From: Streptomyces sp. CBMA291
GTDB taxonomy: Bacteria > Actinomycetota > Actinomycetes > Streptomycetales > Streptomycetaceae
Reading direction: 5' to 3'
DNA: 48,079 bases
Assembly (NCBI RefSeq): GCF_014596525.1
Contig: NZ_MSJP01000102.1
Coordinates: 1-48,079, forward strand
Shown one piece after another: positions 1 through 8,552 of the stretch. The position numbers and the translations under genes were made by a program. The notes beneath the pieces are model-generated. The model was given only the letters and a program-made list of their open reading frames with translations. It was not told the origin of the DNA and made no database searches. Position 1 is the first letter of the stretch. Every line of letters starts with the position of its first letter.

Positions 1-1
1 A

Positions 2-781
2 GCGGGCGCCTCGTTGACCGTCTTGCGGACCACGACCGGCGGAATCGGACGCGAACCCGGGATGTTGATCCGGATACGGGTCGTCAGGGTCGTCTCGGTC
101 TTGGGCTCCTCCGGCGGCGCGGACGCGCCGGTCGACGCCCAGCCGACCCAGGGCGTCCCGCCGGCCGCCCCGCAGCAGTCCGCCGCGCCGACGACCGCCC
201 CGAAGACCGCGCCGAAGCCGGTCCCCGTGTGGCGCTACGGCAACGCGAAGGACGTCGTGGTCGAGTTCGCGCAGGAACGCCTCGCGGCCATGGGGTCGAC
301 CAACCCGTGCAAGCTGAAGCAGAGCTGGACCCCGGGCGTGATCGACACCCCGACGTACAACTCGATCGTCTGCTACCAGGACGCCGTCAAGGCCGACGGC
401 CAGAAGGGGAAGAACTCCGGGGAGATCCTGGAGAACGACGCCAGGGGCACCCTCGGCCGCGCCACGCTCACCTCGCTCTGGGCCCAGGGCCTCACCCCCA
501 CGCTGGTGGCCGAGGGCACCAAGAACTGGCACGACACCAAGTTCATGGCAGCCTTCTGGTGGGCGTGGAACAAGGATTTCGATGCGCACGACTTCGACGT
601 GGCCCGCAGCTACGCCCAGAGCGGAGTCGACTACTACCGCGACAAGACCGAGAGGCTCAGCAGCTACAACAGCAACATGATCGCCCACGTCAAGGAGTAC
701 CAGGTGATCGTCGGGCTGAACCCCTCCGGCACGGTCGACTCGGCGACCCTCAAGAAGATGGTCGGCGGCAGCATCAAGTGA
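2..781 (+). CDS. peptidoglycan-binding-like protein, 5' end outside window
   Basis: The reading frame is open to the left edge, so the N-terminus is missing. The visible part is about 260 residues. After a Pro/Ala/Thr-rich linker (residues about 40-75 of the visible part) there are two segments resembling peptidoglycan-binding (PG_binding_1) repeats. The last has the typical pattern VKEYQ..VGLNPSGTVDSATL. Two Cys residues flank the first repeat (NPCKLK, SIVCYQ). It is convergent with the eCIS ATPase and shares a long hairpin with it. Streptomyces eCIS loci usually carry proteins annotated as hydrolytic near this ATPase, so a cell-wall-related accessory or cargo role is inferred. No catalytic domain is visible. 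Confidence 0.7.
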   Translation, partial: AGASLTVLRTTTGGIGREPGMLIRIRVVRVVSVLGSSGGADAPVDAQPTQGVPPAAPQQSAAPTTAPKTAPKPVPVWRYGNAKDVVVEFAQERLAAMGSTNPCKLKQSWTPGVIDTPTYNSIVCYQDAVKADGQKGKNSGEILENDARGTLGRATLTSLWAQGLTPTLVAEGTKNWHDTKFMAAFWWAWNKDFDAHDFDVARSYAQSGVDYYRDKTERLSSYNSNMIAHVKEYQVIVGLNPSGTVDSATLKKMVGGSIK

Positions 782-831
782 CCCGGCCACGGCACACCGC
801 CGGTTGAGCCACACGTCACACACCGCACACC

Positions 832-881
832 ACGGAACAGGGGCGGGACCACCCGGATGGGTGATCCCGCCCCTGTTCCGT
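832..881. terminator. bidirectional hairpin between convergent genes
   Basis: A perfect 17-bp inverted repeat (832-848 with 865-881, core GGAACAGGGGCGGGA) carries a second 5-bp stem (CACCC/GGGTG, loop GGAT) in its loop. It lies between the stop of the gene ending at 781 and the stop of the ATPase at 932. This is the expected position for a shared terminator. Confidence 0.85.
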
Positions 882-931
882 CTCTTCCCGTATCCCCCGT
901 ATCCCTCGCGCTCAGGGAGCGGACGGCCCCC

Positions 932-2971
932 TCACGGCGACCAGGGCTCCCGGGTGGTCGGCACCAGCCGTCCCGCCTTGAGGTACTCGCGCCGCGCCCC
1001 GGCCCGCAGGTCCTCCCCGGTCACCGAGGAGCCGCGGCCCGCCGCCCGGTATCCGGCCGTCACCGACGCCGACCGGATCGCACCACCGGCAAGCTCGAAC
1101 TCCCGCGCACAGCGGGTGATCTCCTCGTCGACGTCCGCCTCGCACGGCACGCCCGCCAGACAGGACCGCCAGAGCGCGATCCGCTGTTCGGCGTCCGGGA
1201 AGGGGAAGTCCACGACCAGGTCGAGGCGGCGGGTGAACGCCTCGTCGATGTTGGCCCGCAGATTGGTCGTGAGCACCGCGATCCCGTCGAACGACTCCAG
1301 ACGCTGGAGCAGATAGGCGCTCTCCAGGTTGGCGTACCGGTCGTGCGAGCTCTTCACCTCCGAGCGCTTCCCGAAGACCGCGTCGGCCTCGTCGAAGAGC
1401 AGCACGCAGTCCGTGCGGTCCACCTCGGCGAAGATCCGCTCCAGGTTCTTCTCGGTCTCGCCGACGTACTTGTCGACCACCGACGACAGGTCCACCACAT
1501 AGAGGTCGAGCCCCAGTTCGCCCGCGACGACCTCGGCACCGAGCGTCTTGCCGGTCCCCGACTCCCCGGCGAACAAGGCGACCACGCCCCGGCCCCGTCC
1601 GCCGCCGGTCCGCAGCCGCCACTCGCCGAGCACCCGGTCCCGGTGCCGGGCCCGGCCCGTCAGCTCGTGCAGCATCTCCATCGGCTCCGTCGGCAGCACC
1701 AGATCGGCGAAGCCGACGGCAGGCCGGACGCGCCGCGCCCGGCTGTCGAGCAGCGGCGCCGACACCAGCCGGGCACTGCGCTGCACATGCGCGAGCGTGA
1801 GCCCGGTGCCCTCGAAGGCGGCGAGCGCCCGTGCCGCGCGGGCCGCCCGGCGGATCTGCTCCCCGCCGAGCCGGTACGCAGCCGTGGCCTCGGCCAGATC
1901 GAAGCCGAGGCCGAGGTCAGGCCCGGCGTCCGGCCCGGGACGGGTCTCCGCGCCGCCGAGTTCCCGCTCCCACAGGTCCCCGGCGGCGGCCGCCTCGGAC
2001 GGCGCGTCCAGCGCGATCAGTTGCGCGTCCGGCGCCCACAGGGGATCGGGCGCGTCCCCGCCGACGAGCACCACCGGCGTACCGGACGAGGCCAGGGCCC
2101 GCACCAGCGGTCCCGGCCGTTCCGGCAGCGGCTCGACCACCACGGCGGCGCCCCGCAGCCGGGCCTCGCGCACCAGCGTGGCCGTCACGAGCGCCGTCGC
2201 CTCGGGGGAGCGGTCGGCCTCCGGCCGGTGCCGCAGGACCGGCCGCCCGGCCGCGAGCAGTGCCGCGACCACCCCGTCCACCACGGTCCCGGGCGTCCGT
2301 TCCCGCAGATGTACGGTCACGGGCCCGGCGGCGGCCACCCGGACGCCGAGTGCCGAAGGCCCGGCGACCGCCGCCGTCCCGCCCGGGGCGAGCAGTTCCA
2401 CGCCCGCGCCGAGGAGCCGTCCGTCGAGTCGCCCGTCGTCGCCCAGGAGATGGGCCACCACCCGCTCGGGCACCCGCAGGGCCCGGCCGGGCAGGGGCCG
2501 GTCCTCCTCCTCGATGTCCAGGAGCCCTCCGGATCGCAGCGGCGCGGCCGGGTGGAACCGGTCGCGGGCGGCGGGGTCGAAGGGGCCGGTGCCCGCGAGG
2601 TCGAGGGCGAGGGCCATGGTGGCGCGCCGCCGCCCTACGTCGTCGTTGAGGTACCCGTACAGGGCTTCGAAGCCCCGGTCCACGTCGGGCGCGAGCGCCG
2701 TGACGAGGATGTGCGCGTCAAGCGGCGAGAGCCCGAAGGTCCGGGCCAGAGTGCCGATCCGGTCCGTGCCGCCGGTCTCCGGCAGCGGAACCCGCTCGTC
2801 GGGGCCCGCCGCGCCCCGCGGCCCCGCCGCGATCCGCCGGGCCGTGTCCCCGCTGACGTACATGCCGCGCAGGGGGTCGTCCATCGTGGGGTCGGCGGCG
2901 CCGCGGGTGTCCACGAGCGCCGCGACCCGCGTCCGCAAGGTCTCCACGAGGCCGCGCACCTCGCCGCTCAC
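932..2971 (-). CDS. AAA+ ATPase of eCIS locus (Afp15/Pvc15-like)
   Basis: A 679-residue protein with a variable N-terminal two thirds and a C-terminal AAA+ module. Walker A is GESGTGKT (469-476), Walker B is VLLFDEAD (523-530), sensor 1 is LTTN (567-570) and an Arg-finger pair is at 581-582. The region from about 65 to 125 (SPLDAHILVTALAPDVDRGFE) is the winged-helix type seen in eCIS ATPases. GTG was chosen as start because it overlaps the stop of the upstream DUF4255 gene (GTGA), which implies translational coupling. In contractile injection systems this ATPase is required for assembly or stability of the particle. A generic AAA+ annotation is the only realistic alternative. Confidence 0.9.
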   Translation of the reverse strand: MSGEVRGLVETLRTRVAALVDTRGAADPTMDDPLRGMYVSGDTARRIAAGPRGAAGPDERVPLPETGGTDRIGTLARTFGLSPLDAHILVTALAPDVDRGFEALYGYLNDDVGRRRATMALALDLAGTGPFDPAARDRFHPAAPLRSGGLLDIEEEDRPLPGRALRVPERVVAHLLGDDGRLDGRLLGAGVELLAPGGTAAVAGPSALGVRVAAAGPVTVHLRERTPGTVVDGVVAALLAAGRPVLRHRPEADRSPEATALVTATLVREARLRGAAVVVEPLPERPGPLVRALASSGTPVVLVGGDAPDPLWAPDAQLIALDAPSEAAAAGDLWERELGGAETRPGPDAGPDLGLGFDLAEATAAYRLGGEQIRRAARAARALAAFEGTGLTLAHVQRSARLVSAPLLDSRARRVRPAVGFADLVLPTEPMEMLHELTGRARHRDRVLGEWRLRTGGGRGRGVVALFAGESGTGKTLGAEVVAGELGLDLYVVDLSSVVDKYVGETEKNLERIFAEVDRTDCVLLFDEADAVFGKRSEVKSSHDRYANLESAYLLQRLESFDGIAVLTTNLRANIDEAFTRRLDLVVDFPFPDAEQRIALWRSCLAGVPCEADVDEEITRCAREFELAGGAIRSASVTAGYRAAGRGSSVTGEDLRAGARREYLKAGRLVPTTREPWSP

Positions 2972-3603
2972 GACCCGGACCCCTCGCGCGGGCCGGGGAT
3001 CGAGATGCGCCGTACGACCCGGGGGCGGGGCTCGCCGCGCGCGCCCTCGCCGCCCTGGACGACGATCTCCGCCTCCGTGACCGGCGGCGCCGCCGCGTAG
3101 GACGGGGCGACCGGGAACGGGGTGGTGATCACGACGTCCAGGGAGGGCTTCAGCTCGCCGCCGAGCGCCGACCAGATGTCGGCGAGCGACCGGGACTCGG
3201 CGGGCGGTACGCCGACGGAGAGAGGCAGGGCCGTGCTGATCGGGCGGACCGAGCCGGGCACGGCCTCCTCCGGCAGCGTCTCGTGGGGGAGCAGCAGGGC
3301 GAGGACGCCCGACAGGAGCCGGTGTTCGTCCTCGGGCCGGGTGGTCCAGGCGGTCACCAGATAGGAGAGCCTGAACCAGCGCGGGGGCAGCCGTCGGCGC
3401 GTCACCACTCCCTGGGCGTCCCGCTCGGCGAGCGCGCCGCGTTCCCGCCGGGCCAGGTCCTCCCGGATGTCGTACAGATAGGCGTTGAGGGTCGGGGCGT
3501 TGCGCCGCGCGGCCCACTCGCGGGTCGGCGCCTCGAAGGCGACGTCGCCCGTGACGGCGGGCGCGAGCAGCCCCCGCAGTGCCTCGTCGATCTCGTGGAT
3601 CAT
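2968..3603 (-). CDS. DUF4255 (Pvc16 family) eCIS protein
   Basis: A 211-residue protein beginning MIHEIDEALRGLLAP, the typical start of the DUF4255/Pvc16 family of contractile injection systems. Its centre is LPPRWFRLSYLVTAW...EDEHRLLSGVLALLLPHE, also typical of the family. The C-terminus is Pro/Arg-rich. Family members are thought to act at the tail terminus or sheath end of the particle. Its start codon overlaps the stop of the LuxR gene (TGATG) and its own stop overlaps the ATPase start, so the three genes form one tightly coupled operon. The core sheath, tube and baseplate genes are not in this window. Confidence 0.9.
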   Translation of the reverse strand: MIHEIDEALRGLLAPAVTGDVAFEAPTREWAARRNAPTLNAYLYDIREDLARRERGALAERDAQGVVTRRRLPPRWFRLSYLVTAWTTRPEDEHRLLSGVLALLLPHETLPEEAVPGSVRPISTALPLSVGVPPAESRSLADIWSALGGELKPSLDVVITTPFPVAPSYAAAPPVTEAEIVVQGGEGARGEPRPRVVRRISIPGPREGSGS

Positions 3604-4322
3604 CAGATGTAGCCTTCGCGGAGCGCGTACGCGACGGCATGCGCCCGGTTGGTGAGCTGGAGGCGCGTCATCAGCGCGTGCAGGACGTTCTTGACGGTGC
3701 GTTCGGAGTAGGCGAGCTTCTCGCTGATCTGCCGGGTGTCGAGCCCCTCGGCGAGCAGCCGCAGGACGTCGACCTCGCGTGGTGCCATCCCGAAGAGCGG
3801 CACCGCCCCGCCCGTGGAGGCTCCGGAGGTGGACGCCCGCTGGAGCCGTCCCACCTGGTTGAGCAGCCGGCTGACGAGGTCGGGCGGCAGCTCGCCCTCG
3901 CCGCGCGCGGCGCTGTGCACCGCGCTCAGCAGCCGCTGCTCGGTGGCCTGGTGACGCCAGATGATGGCGCGCACCCCGTACTCCACCACCGCCAGCAGAT
4001 CCGGCTCGCGCAGTTCGCGTGCGATGAGCACGACCCGCTGGTCCCGGCCGCGCAGCAGCCGCCGCAGTTCGGCCGTGGTCGGTTCGTCGATCTGTTCGGC
4101 GAGGAGCACGGCGACCGCGGGAGCGGCGCCCCGGCAGCCCGTGTCCCCGTCCGGCTCCACCCCGTCCGGCCCCCGGCCCTCCCGCCCCGTGCCGTCCTGG
4201 TCGGGGACGACGTCGAGGCTCGGCTGGTGCCGCAAGTGGCTGATGAGCCCGGCCCGGCTGAGCGGATCGGACGCGTGGACGGTCACCGTCACCCGCTTGG
4301 TGAGCACTTCCGCTACCTGCAC
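3603..4322 (-). CDS. LuxR-family regulator with pseudo-receiver domain
   Basis: A 239-residue protein if the GTG at 4322 is used. Frames further upstream are Arg-rich and look noncoding. The N-terminus resembles a response-regulator receiver (VTVTVHASDPLSRAGL). However, the strand that should carry the phospho-acceptor Asp reads VAVLLAEQIDE without it, so control by phosphorylation is doubtful. The C-terminal 65 residues are a GerE/LuxR helix-turn-helix (APREVDVLRLLAEG, TVKNVLHALMTRL). It is the first gene of the operon with DUF4255 and the ATPase and is probably the local eCIS regulator, as in Streptomyces eCIS loci that carry a LuxR-type gene at this end. Confidence 0.85.
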   Translation of the reverse strand: MQVAEVLTKRVTVTVHASDPLSRAGLISHLRHQPSLDVVPDQDGTGREGRGPDGVEPDGDTGCRGAAPAVAVLLAEQIDEPTTAELRRLLRGRDQRVVLIARELREPDLLAVVEYGVRAIIWRHQATEQRLLSAVHSAARGEGELPPDLVSRLLNQVGRLQRASTSGASTGGAVPLFGMAPREVDVLRLLAEGLDTRQISEKLAYSERTVKNVLHALMTRLQLTNRAHAVAYALREGYI

Positions 4323-4759
4323 TTTCTCGCTTGCCCGGAAGGTCCGGGCGCGGCAGGGCACCCGGACGCGTCCGCGGAGGCGGCTGGAGCGGCTTCGCCC
4401 GTTCGATGGTCGGCGCACACGGTGAGCCCCCCGAGGTCGACGGTTCGCGGCGGACGACATCGGCCACCCTGGTCGTCTCCAGGGTCCCGCGTCCGACTCA
4501 CGTCCCACTGACGTCGCGCTAACGTTCTACTGCCGTCGCGCGGAACTCACTTGACTCCGAAGCGCCATATCGCGCTCGGCGAGGGAACCGTCACACAGAG
4601 CGTACCGTCCGCCGGGCGCCGGGGACATGGTGATCCACCGGACGGCCTGCGAGGGGGACGAGGGTCCGGTCGACCGGACCCGCACCGGCCTCCCACGGGC
4701 GGCCTCGTCCCGGCCCCGGGGTACGGGCGGTCCCGCCCCGGACCTCCCGGGCGGCGGGG
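4323..4759. other. intergenic region upstream of LuxR gene
   Basis: A 437-bp stretch between the LuxR start and the TetR stop, both on the minus strand. Open frames here are Arg/Pro/Gly-rich and carry no recognisable domain. It should contain the promoter of the LuxR-DUF4255-ATPase operon. I see no convincing repeat or RNA. Confidence 0.5.
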
Positions 4760-5554
4760 TCAGCCCCGTCCCGCCCCTCCCGTCGGCGTCGTGACCGGCC
4801 GGGGCTCGGGCGCGCGGAACTCCGGCGGACCGGGCGCGGGGACCGGGGCGGCGGGCGGCGGCCCGATGGGCTGATCGGGGTCGAGTACGAGGCCAAGGCG
4901 CAGGGTCGCCGCCGACAGGATCCCCCACAGCGCGTCGCCCAGGAACAGGGTCAGGTCGTCGAGGGAGCTGCGGGTCTCGGGGTGGGCGGCCCAGTGGTTG
5001 ACCACCCCGTCCACCAGACCGACCATGCCGACCGCCAGATTCAGGTTGAACCCGGGGGGCGCCGCACGGCCGTCGAGGAACTGCACGGCGTACGCGTCGA
5101 GAAGCCGTGCCAGATCGCGGGCGACGGCCGTACGGGTGTCCGCCACGGCGGGGGAGTCGGCGAGCGGCTGCCCCTGCGCCCCCGTGCCGAGGAACCGGTG
5201 GAGCAGGGGGTGCTCGGCGACCCAGCCCGCGTAGGTGCTCGCCGCCCGTTCGATCGCGCCGCGGATCGTGCCCCTCGGGGCGAGCGCGGGGGCGAGTGCG
5301 GCCATCAGGTCGTCGAGGATACGGGCGCGAATCCGCTCGTCCAGGTCCTCGCGGCTGCGGAAGATCCGGTAGACGACCGACCGGGGCATGCCCGCCTCGG
5401 CGCCGATCGCCGCCACGCTGACCGAGGCGCCGTCCCGGGAGATGACCGCGAGCGCCGCCGCGAGGACCTGCTCACGCCGCTCGGCACGGTGCCCGGTCCA
5501 CCGGGTGTCCCGTCCGTCCGGCTGTCCGTCGCTGCGCAGGTGTGTCTCCGTCAC
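4760..5554 (-). CDS. TetR-family regulator
   Basis: A 264-residue protein starting at GTG. The N-terminal helix-turn-helix is REQVLAAALAVISRDG...VAAIGAEAGMPRSVVYRIF. The ligand-binding part is all-helical and ends in a Pro-rich tail (about 230-264). It is divergently transcribed from the EthA-like monooxygenase, with a 128-bp shared control region. This is the same arrangement as the mycobacterial ethR-ethA pair, although the protein does not look like an EthR orthologue. Repression of the monooxygenase operon is inferred. Confidence 0.85.
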   Translation of the reverse strand: MTETHLRSDGQPDGRDTRWTGHRAERREQVLAAALAVISRDGASVSVAAIGAEAGMPRSVVYRIFRSREDLDERIRARILDDLMAALAPALAPRGTIRGAIERAASTYAGWVAEHPLLHRFLGTGAQGQPLADSPAVADTRTAVARDLARLLDAYAVQFLDGRAAPPGFNLNLAVGMVGLVDGVVNHWAAHPETRSSLDDLTLFLGDALWGILSAATLRLGLVLDPDQPIGPPPAAPVPAPGPPEFRAPEPRPVTTPTGGAGRG

Positions 5555-5589
5555 GGCGTGGATCGTACCCGCCGAGGCCCCCGCGAAGG

Positions 5590-5653
5590 GTGACGCGTAT
5601 CACGTTACCGTCGGTATCCTGGACGCGGTGACACAGGTAAATTCCTTCCTGTG
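5590..5653. promoter_or_regulatory. putative promoter/operator for the monooxygenase operon
   Basis: GTGACG (5590-5595) and TATCCT (5615-5620) are a plausible -35/-10 pair for the rightward operon. An 11-bp dyad TACC-GTC-GGTA (5606-5616) sits between them, where a TetR repressor would block polymerase. A second dyad, CACAGG-N10-CCTGTG, lies at 5632-5653, just before the Shine-Dalgarno AGGAG (5671-5675). The assignment rests on position only. Confidence 0.45.
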
Positions 5654-5682
5654 GACGGGAGTTCCGACAGAGGAGACGAACC

Positions 5683-7164
5683 ATGGAGTACGCACACGTC
5701 GACGTGCTGATCATCGGCGCGGGACTCTCCGGCATCAGCGCCGCCTGCCATCTGGAAACCGGAAACCCCGGCCTCACCTACGCCCTCGTCGAACGGCGCA
5801 CCCGCGTCGGCGGCACCTGGGACCTCTTCCGCTACCCCGGCATCCGCTCCGACTCCGACATGCGCACCTTCGGCTACGGCTTCCGCGCCTGGCATGGCAC
5901 CAAGGTCCTCGCCGACGGCCCCGACATCCGCCGCTACCTCCAGGACACGGCCGACGCGTACGACGTCACCCGCCACGTCCTCTTCGGCCGCAAGGCCCTC
6001 AGCGCCGACTGGTCCGCCACCGAAGCGCGGTGGACCGTCCGGACCCTCGACGAGACCACCGGCGCCACCGAGACCCGCACCGCCCGCTTCCTCGTCGGCG
6101 CCACCGGCTACTACGACCACGACCAGGGCCACCGCCCCGACTTCCCCGGCGAGGAACGCTTCGGCGGCACCCTCGTGCACCCCCAGCACTGGCCCGAGGA
6201 CCTCGACCACACCGGCAAGCGGATCGTCGTCATCGGCAGCGGCGCCACCGCCGTCACCCTGGTCCCCGAGATGGCCGCCGACGCCGCCCACGTCACCATG
6301 GTCCAGCGCTCGCCCACCTACGTCATGGCACTCCCCGCCGACGACACGGTCTCCCGCCTCCTGCGCACCCTGCACGTCCCCGACCGGCTCGTCCACCGCC
6401 TCGGCCGGGCCCGTAACATCGCCCTCCAGCGCGCCCTCTACGCCCTGTGCCGCAAGGCCCCCCTGACCATGCGCCGGATCCTCCTGCGCGCCGTACGGGC
6501 CCGCCTCGGCGACCGCGTCGACATGCGCCACTTCACCCCCGCGTACAAACCCTGGGACCAGCGCCTCTGCGTCGTCCCCGACGGCGACCTCTTCGAAGCG
6601 CTCAAGAGCGGCAGGGCCTCCGTCGTCACCGACCGCGTCGACACCTTCACCGAGACCGGCGTCCGGGTCGGCTCCGGCGAGGAGATCCCCGCCGACATCG
6701 TCGTCACCGCCACCGGACTGCGCATGCAGCTCGCCGGCGGCATGGACATCACGCTCGACGGCACCCCGGTCGTCACCCGCGACCACCTCCTCTACAAGGG
6801 AGTGATGCTCGACGGCGTCCCCAACCTCGCGATGATCATCGGCTACACCAACGCCTCCTGGACCCTCAAGGCCGACCTCGCCGCCACCTATGTGAGCAGG
6901 CTCCTCGCCCACCTGGACCGGCACGGACACACCACCGCCACCCCCGTCGCCACCGAGGCGGACCGCTCCCCGGACTCCGTCATGGGCGCCTCGCTGACCT
7001 CCGGCTACATCCGGCGCGGCGACGCGGTCATGCCCCGCCAGGGCACCCGCGACCCCTGGCGGGTGCACAACGACTACCACCGCGACCGGCGCGCCCTGGG
7101 CCGCGCCCCGATCGAGGACCCCGCCCTGCGCTTCACGGGAAGCGAGCGGCACGCCCGCACCTGA
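5683..7164 (+). CDS. EthA-like Baeyer-Villiger monooxygenase
   Basis: A 493-residue FAD/NADPH monooxygenase. The FAD Rossmann motif GAGLSG is near residue 12 and GTWDLFRYPGIRSDSDMRTF follows. The Baeyer-Villiger fingerprint FGGTLVHPQHW (FxGxxxHxxxW) is near 160, and the NADPH Rossmann motif GSGATA is near 186. Length and wording match mycobacterial EthA closely (WDQRLC.VP.GDLF; GYTNASWTLKADL). It should insert oxygen next to carbonyls or oxidise soft heteroatoms; the natural substrate is unknown. It has a good Shine-Dalgarno (AGGAG) and heads an operon-like run with an AurF-type oxygenase and an FprB-type reductase. Confidence 0.9.
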   Translation: MEYAHVDVLIIGAGLSGISAACHLETGNPGLTYALVERRTRVGGTWDLFRYPGIRSDSDMRTFGYGFRAWHGTKVLADGPDIRRYLQDTADAYDVTRHVLFGRKALSADWSATEARWTVRTLDETTGATETRTARFLVGATGYYDHDQGHRPDFPGEERFGGTLVHPQHWPEDLDHTGKRIVVIGSGATAVTLVPEMAADAAHVTMVQRSPTYVMALPADDTVSRLLRTLHVPDRLVHRLGRARNIALQRALYALCRKAPLTMRRILLRAVRARLGDRVDMRHFTPAYKPWDQRLCVVPDGDLFEALKSGRASVVTDRVDTFTETGVRVGSGEEIPADIVVTATGLRMQLAGGMDITLDGTPVVTRDHLLYKGVMLDGVPNLAMIIGYTNASWTLKADLAATYVSRLLAHLDRHGHTTATPVATEADRSPDSVMGASLTSGYIRRGDAVMPRQGTRDPWRVHNDYHRDRRALGRAPIEDPALRFTGSERHART

Positions 7165-7278
7165 CGAGGACACCGCACTCGACCGGCGAGCGCCACGAGC
7201 GCCCCGAGCGCCCCAGGCACCTCAGACAGCCCAAGTGGCACGAGCAGCCCAAGAGTCACGAGAGTGAGGAACAGGACC

Positions 7279-8241
7279 ATGACGACCCCGCAGGAGACGT
7301 ACCACGCCAGGCTCCGGACCCTGTCCGAGGCCTCCGTGCACCTTCACTTCGACGCCTTCGCCGACATCGACTGGGACCACCCCGACTACGCCGTCGACCC
7401 CACCGACCCCCGCTGGGTCCTCCCCGCCGCCGACCCGCTGGGCGGCCACCCCTGGTACCGGGAACAGCCGCTGGAGGTCCGCGCCAGGATCGGACTGTGG
7501 CGGTACGCCAACATCGTCAAGGTGGGCATGCAGTTCGAGAACATCCTCATCCGGGGGGTGATGGACTACCTCTTCTCCCTGCCGAACCAGAACCCCGAGT
7601 TCCGCTACCTCACCCACGAGGCCACCGAGGAGTGCCACCACACCCAGATGTTCCAGGAGTTCGTCAACCGCTCGGGCGCCGACGTGCCCGGCGGGCGGCG
7701 CTCCTTCCGGATCCTCGGCCGCTTCATGCCCCTGGCCGGCTCCCTCCTCCCCGAGTCCTTCTTCACCGGCGTCCTCGCGGGCGAGGAACCCATCGACCAC
7801 CTCCAGAAGGCGATCCTGCGCGGCGGCGAGGACATCCACCCGCTGATGCGCCGCCTCATGCAGATCCACGTGGCCGAGGAGGCCCGCCACATCTCCTTCG
7901 CCCACGAGTTCCTGCGCCGCAAGGTCCCCGGCTACGGCCGGTTCCGCAGGGGCGCGCTGTCGATCGCCTTCCCGGTGATCATGCGCACACTCGGCGAGGT
8001 CATCGTGGTTCCCGACCGCAGGACCGCCGCGAAGATCGGCGTACCGCACCGGGTGATCAAGGACATCTTCTGGAAGTCGCCCGAAGGAGAGCGCATGCTC
8101 CGCGACCTCTTCGCCGACGTCCGCATGCTCGCCGAGGAGATCGGCCTGATGAACAAGGCCTCCCGCCCCGTCTGGCGCGCCCTGGGCATCGACGGCCGCC
8201 CCGCCCGCTACCGAGGCGAACCGGCCCGCCTGAGCGCCTGA
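7279..8241 (+). CDS. AurF-like diiron oxygenase
   Basis: A 320-residue protein of the p-aminobenzoate N-oxygenase AurF family. The diiron ligands expected for the family are all present: Glu87 (QFEN), EECHH (117-121), Glu169/170, His197 and EEARH (200-204). The start at 7279 is preferred over GTG 7264 because GAGGA lies 8 bases before it. Family members oxidise arylamines or hydroxylate substrates and need external electrons; the FprB-like reductase just downstream is a natural donor. It is about 110 bases from the monooxygenase and on the same strand. The substrate cannot be read from sequence. Confidence 0.88.
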   Translation: MTTPQETYHARLRTLSEASVHLHFDAFADIDWDHPDYAVDPTDPRWVLPAADPLGGHPWYREQPLEVRARIGLWRYANIVKVGMQFENILIRGVMDYLFSLPNQNPEFRYLTHEATEECHHTQMFQEFVNRSGADVPGGRRSFRILGRFMPLAGSLLPESFFTGVLAGEEPIDHLQKAILRGGEDIHPLMRRLMQIHVAEEARHISFAHEFLRRKVPGYGRFRRGALSIAFPVIMRTLGEVIVVPDRRTAAKIGVPHRVIKDIFWKSPEGERMLRDLFADVRMLAEEIGLMNKASRPVWRALGIDGRPARYRGEPARLSA

Positions 8242-8552
8242 TCGCTGCCGGGTCCGTACCTGAGCGCTTCCGCGTCCATGCCCGAGTACGTCCGGGGCTG
8301 TGCCCGAGCGCATCCGGGGCCGTGCCGGAGCGCTCCAGCACGCGAGCGTGGGACCGAGACCCGCGCGAGCACAGGAACCCGCGTACGGGCGCGCCCGCGT
8401 ACGGGTGCACCTGCGCCGGTCCCACCTGCGTACGGTCCCCCCCCCGCCTGGGCGTCCCCGCGCCTGCGGCACCCGCCCCCCCACGCCACCCCCGCGCTTC
8501 CCTTCCCCCGGCCGGACCCAGCCCACCGGTCCCGCGAACGGAGAACCCCGCC
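8242..8552. repeat. gap with 22-bp imperfect tandem repeat
   Basis: The 311-bp gap holds no recognisable gene. At 8261-8326 there are three imperfect 22-bp units ending in ATGCC, GTGCC and GTGCC, the last two sharing TCCGGGGC, and a partial fourth follows. The rest is GC-rich low-complexity sequence. Confidence 0.5.

Noticed and set aside
932..3640. A longer start for the eCIS ATPase
   Set aside because: The extension overlaps the DUF4255 gene completely and has no domain. The GTGA overlap at 2971 is a much better start.
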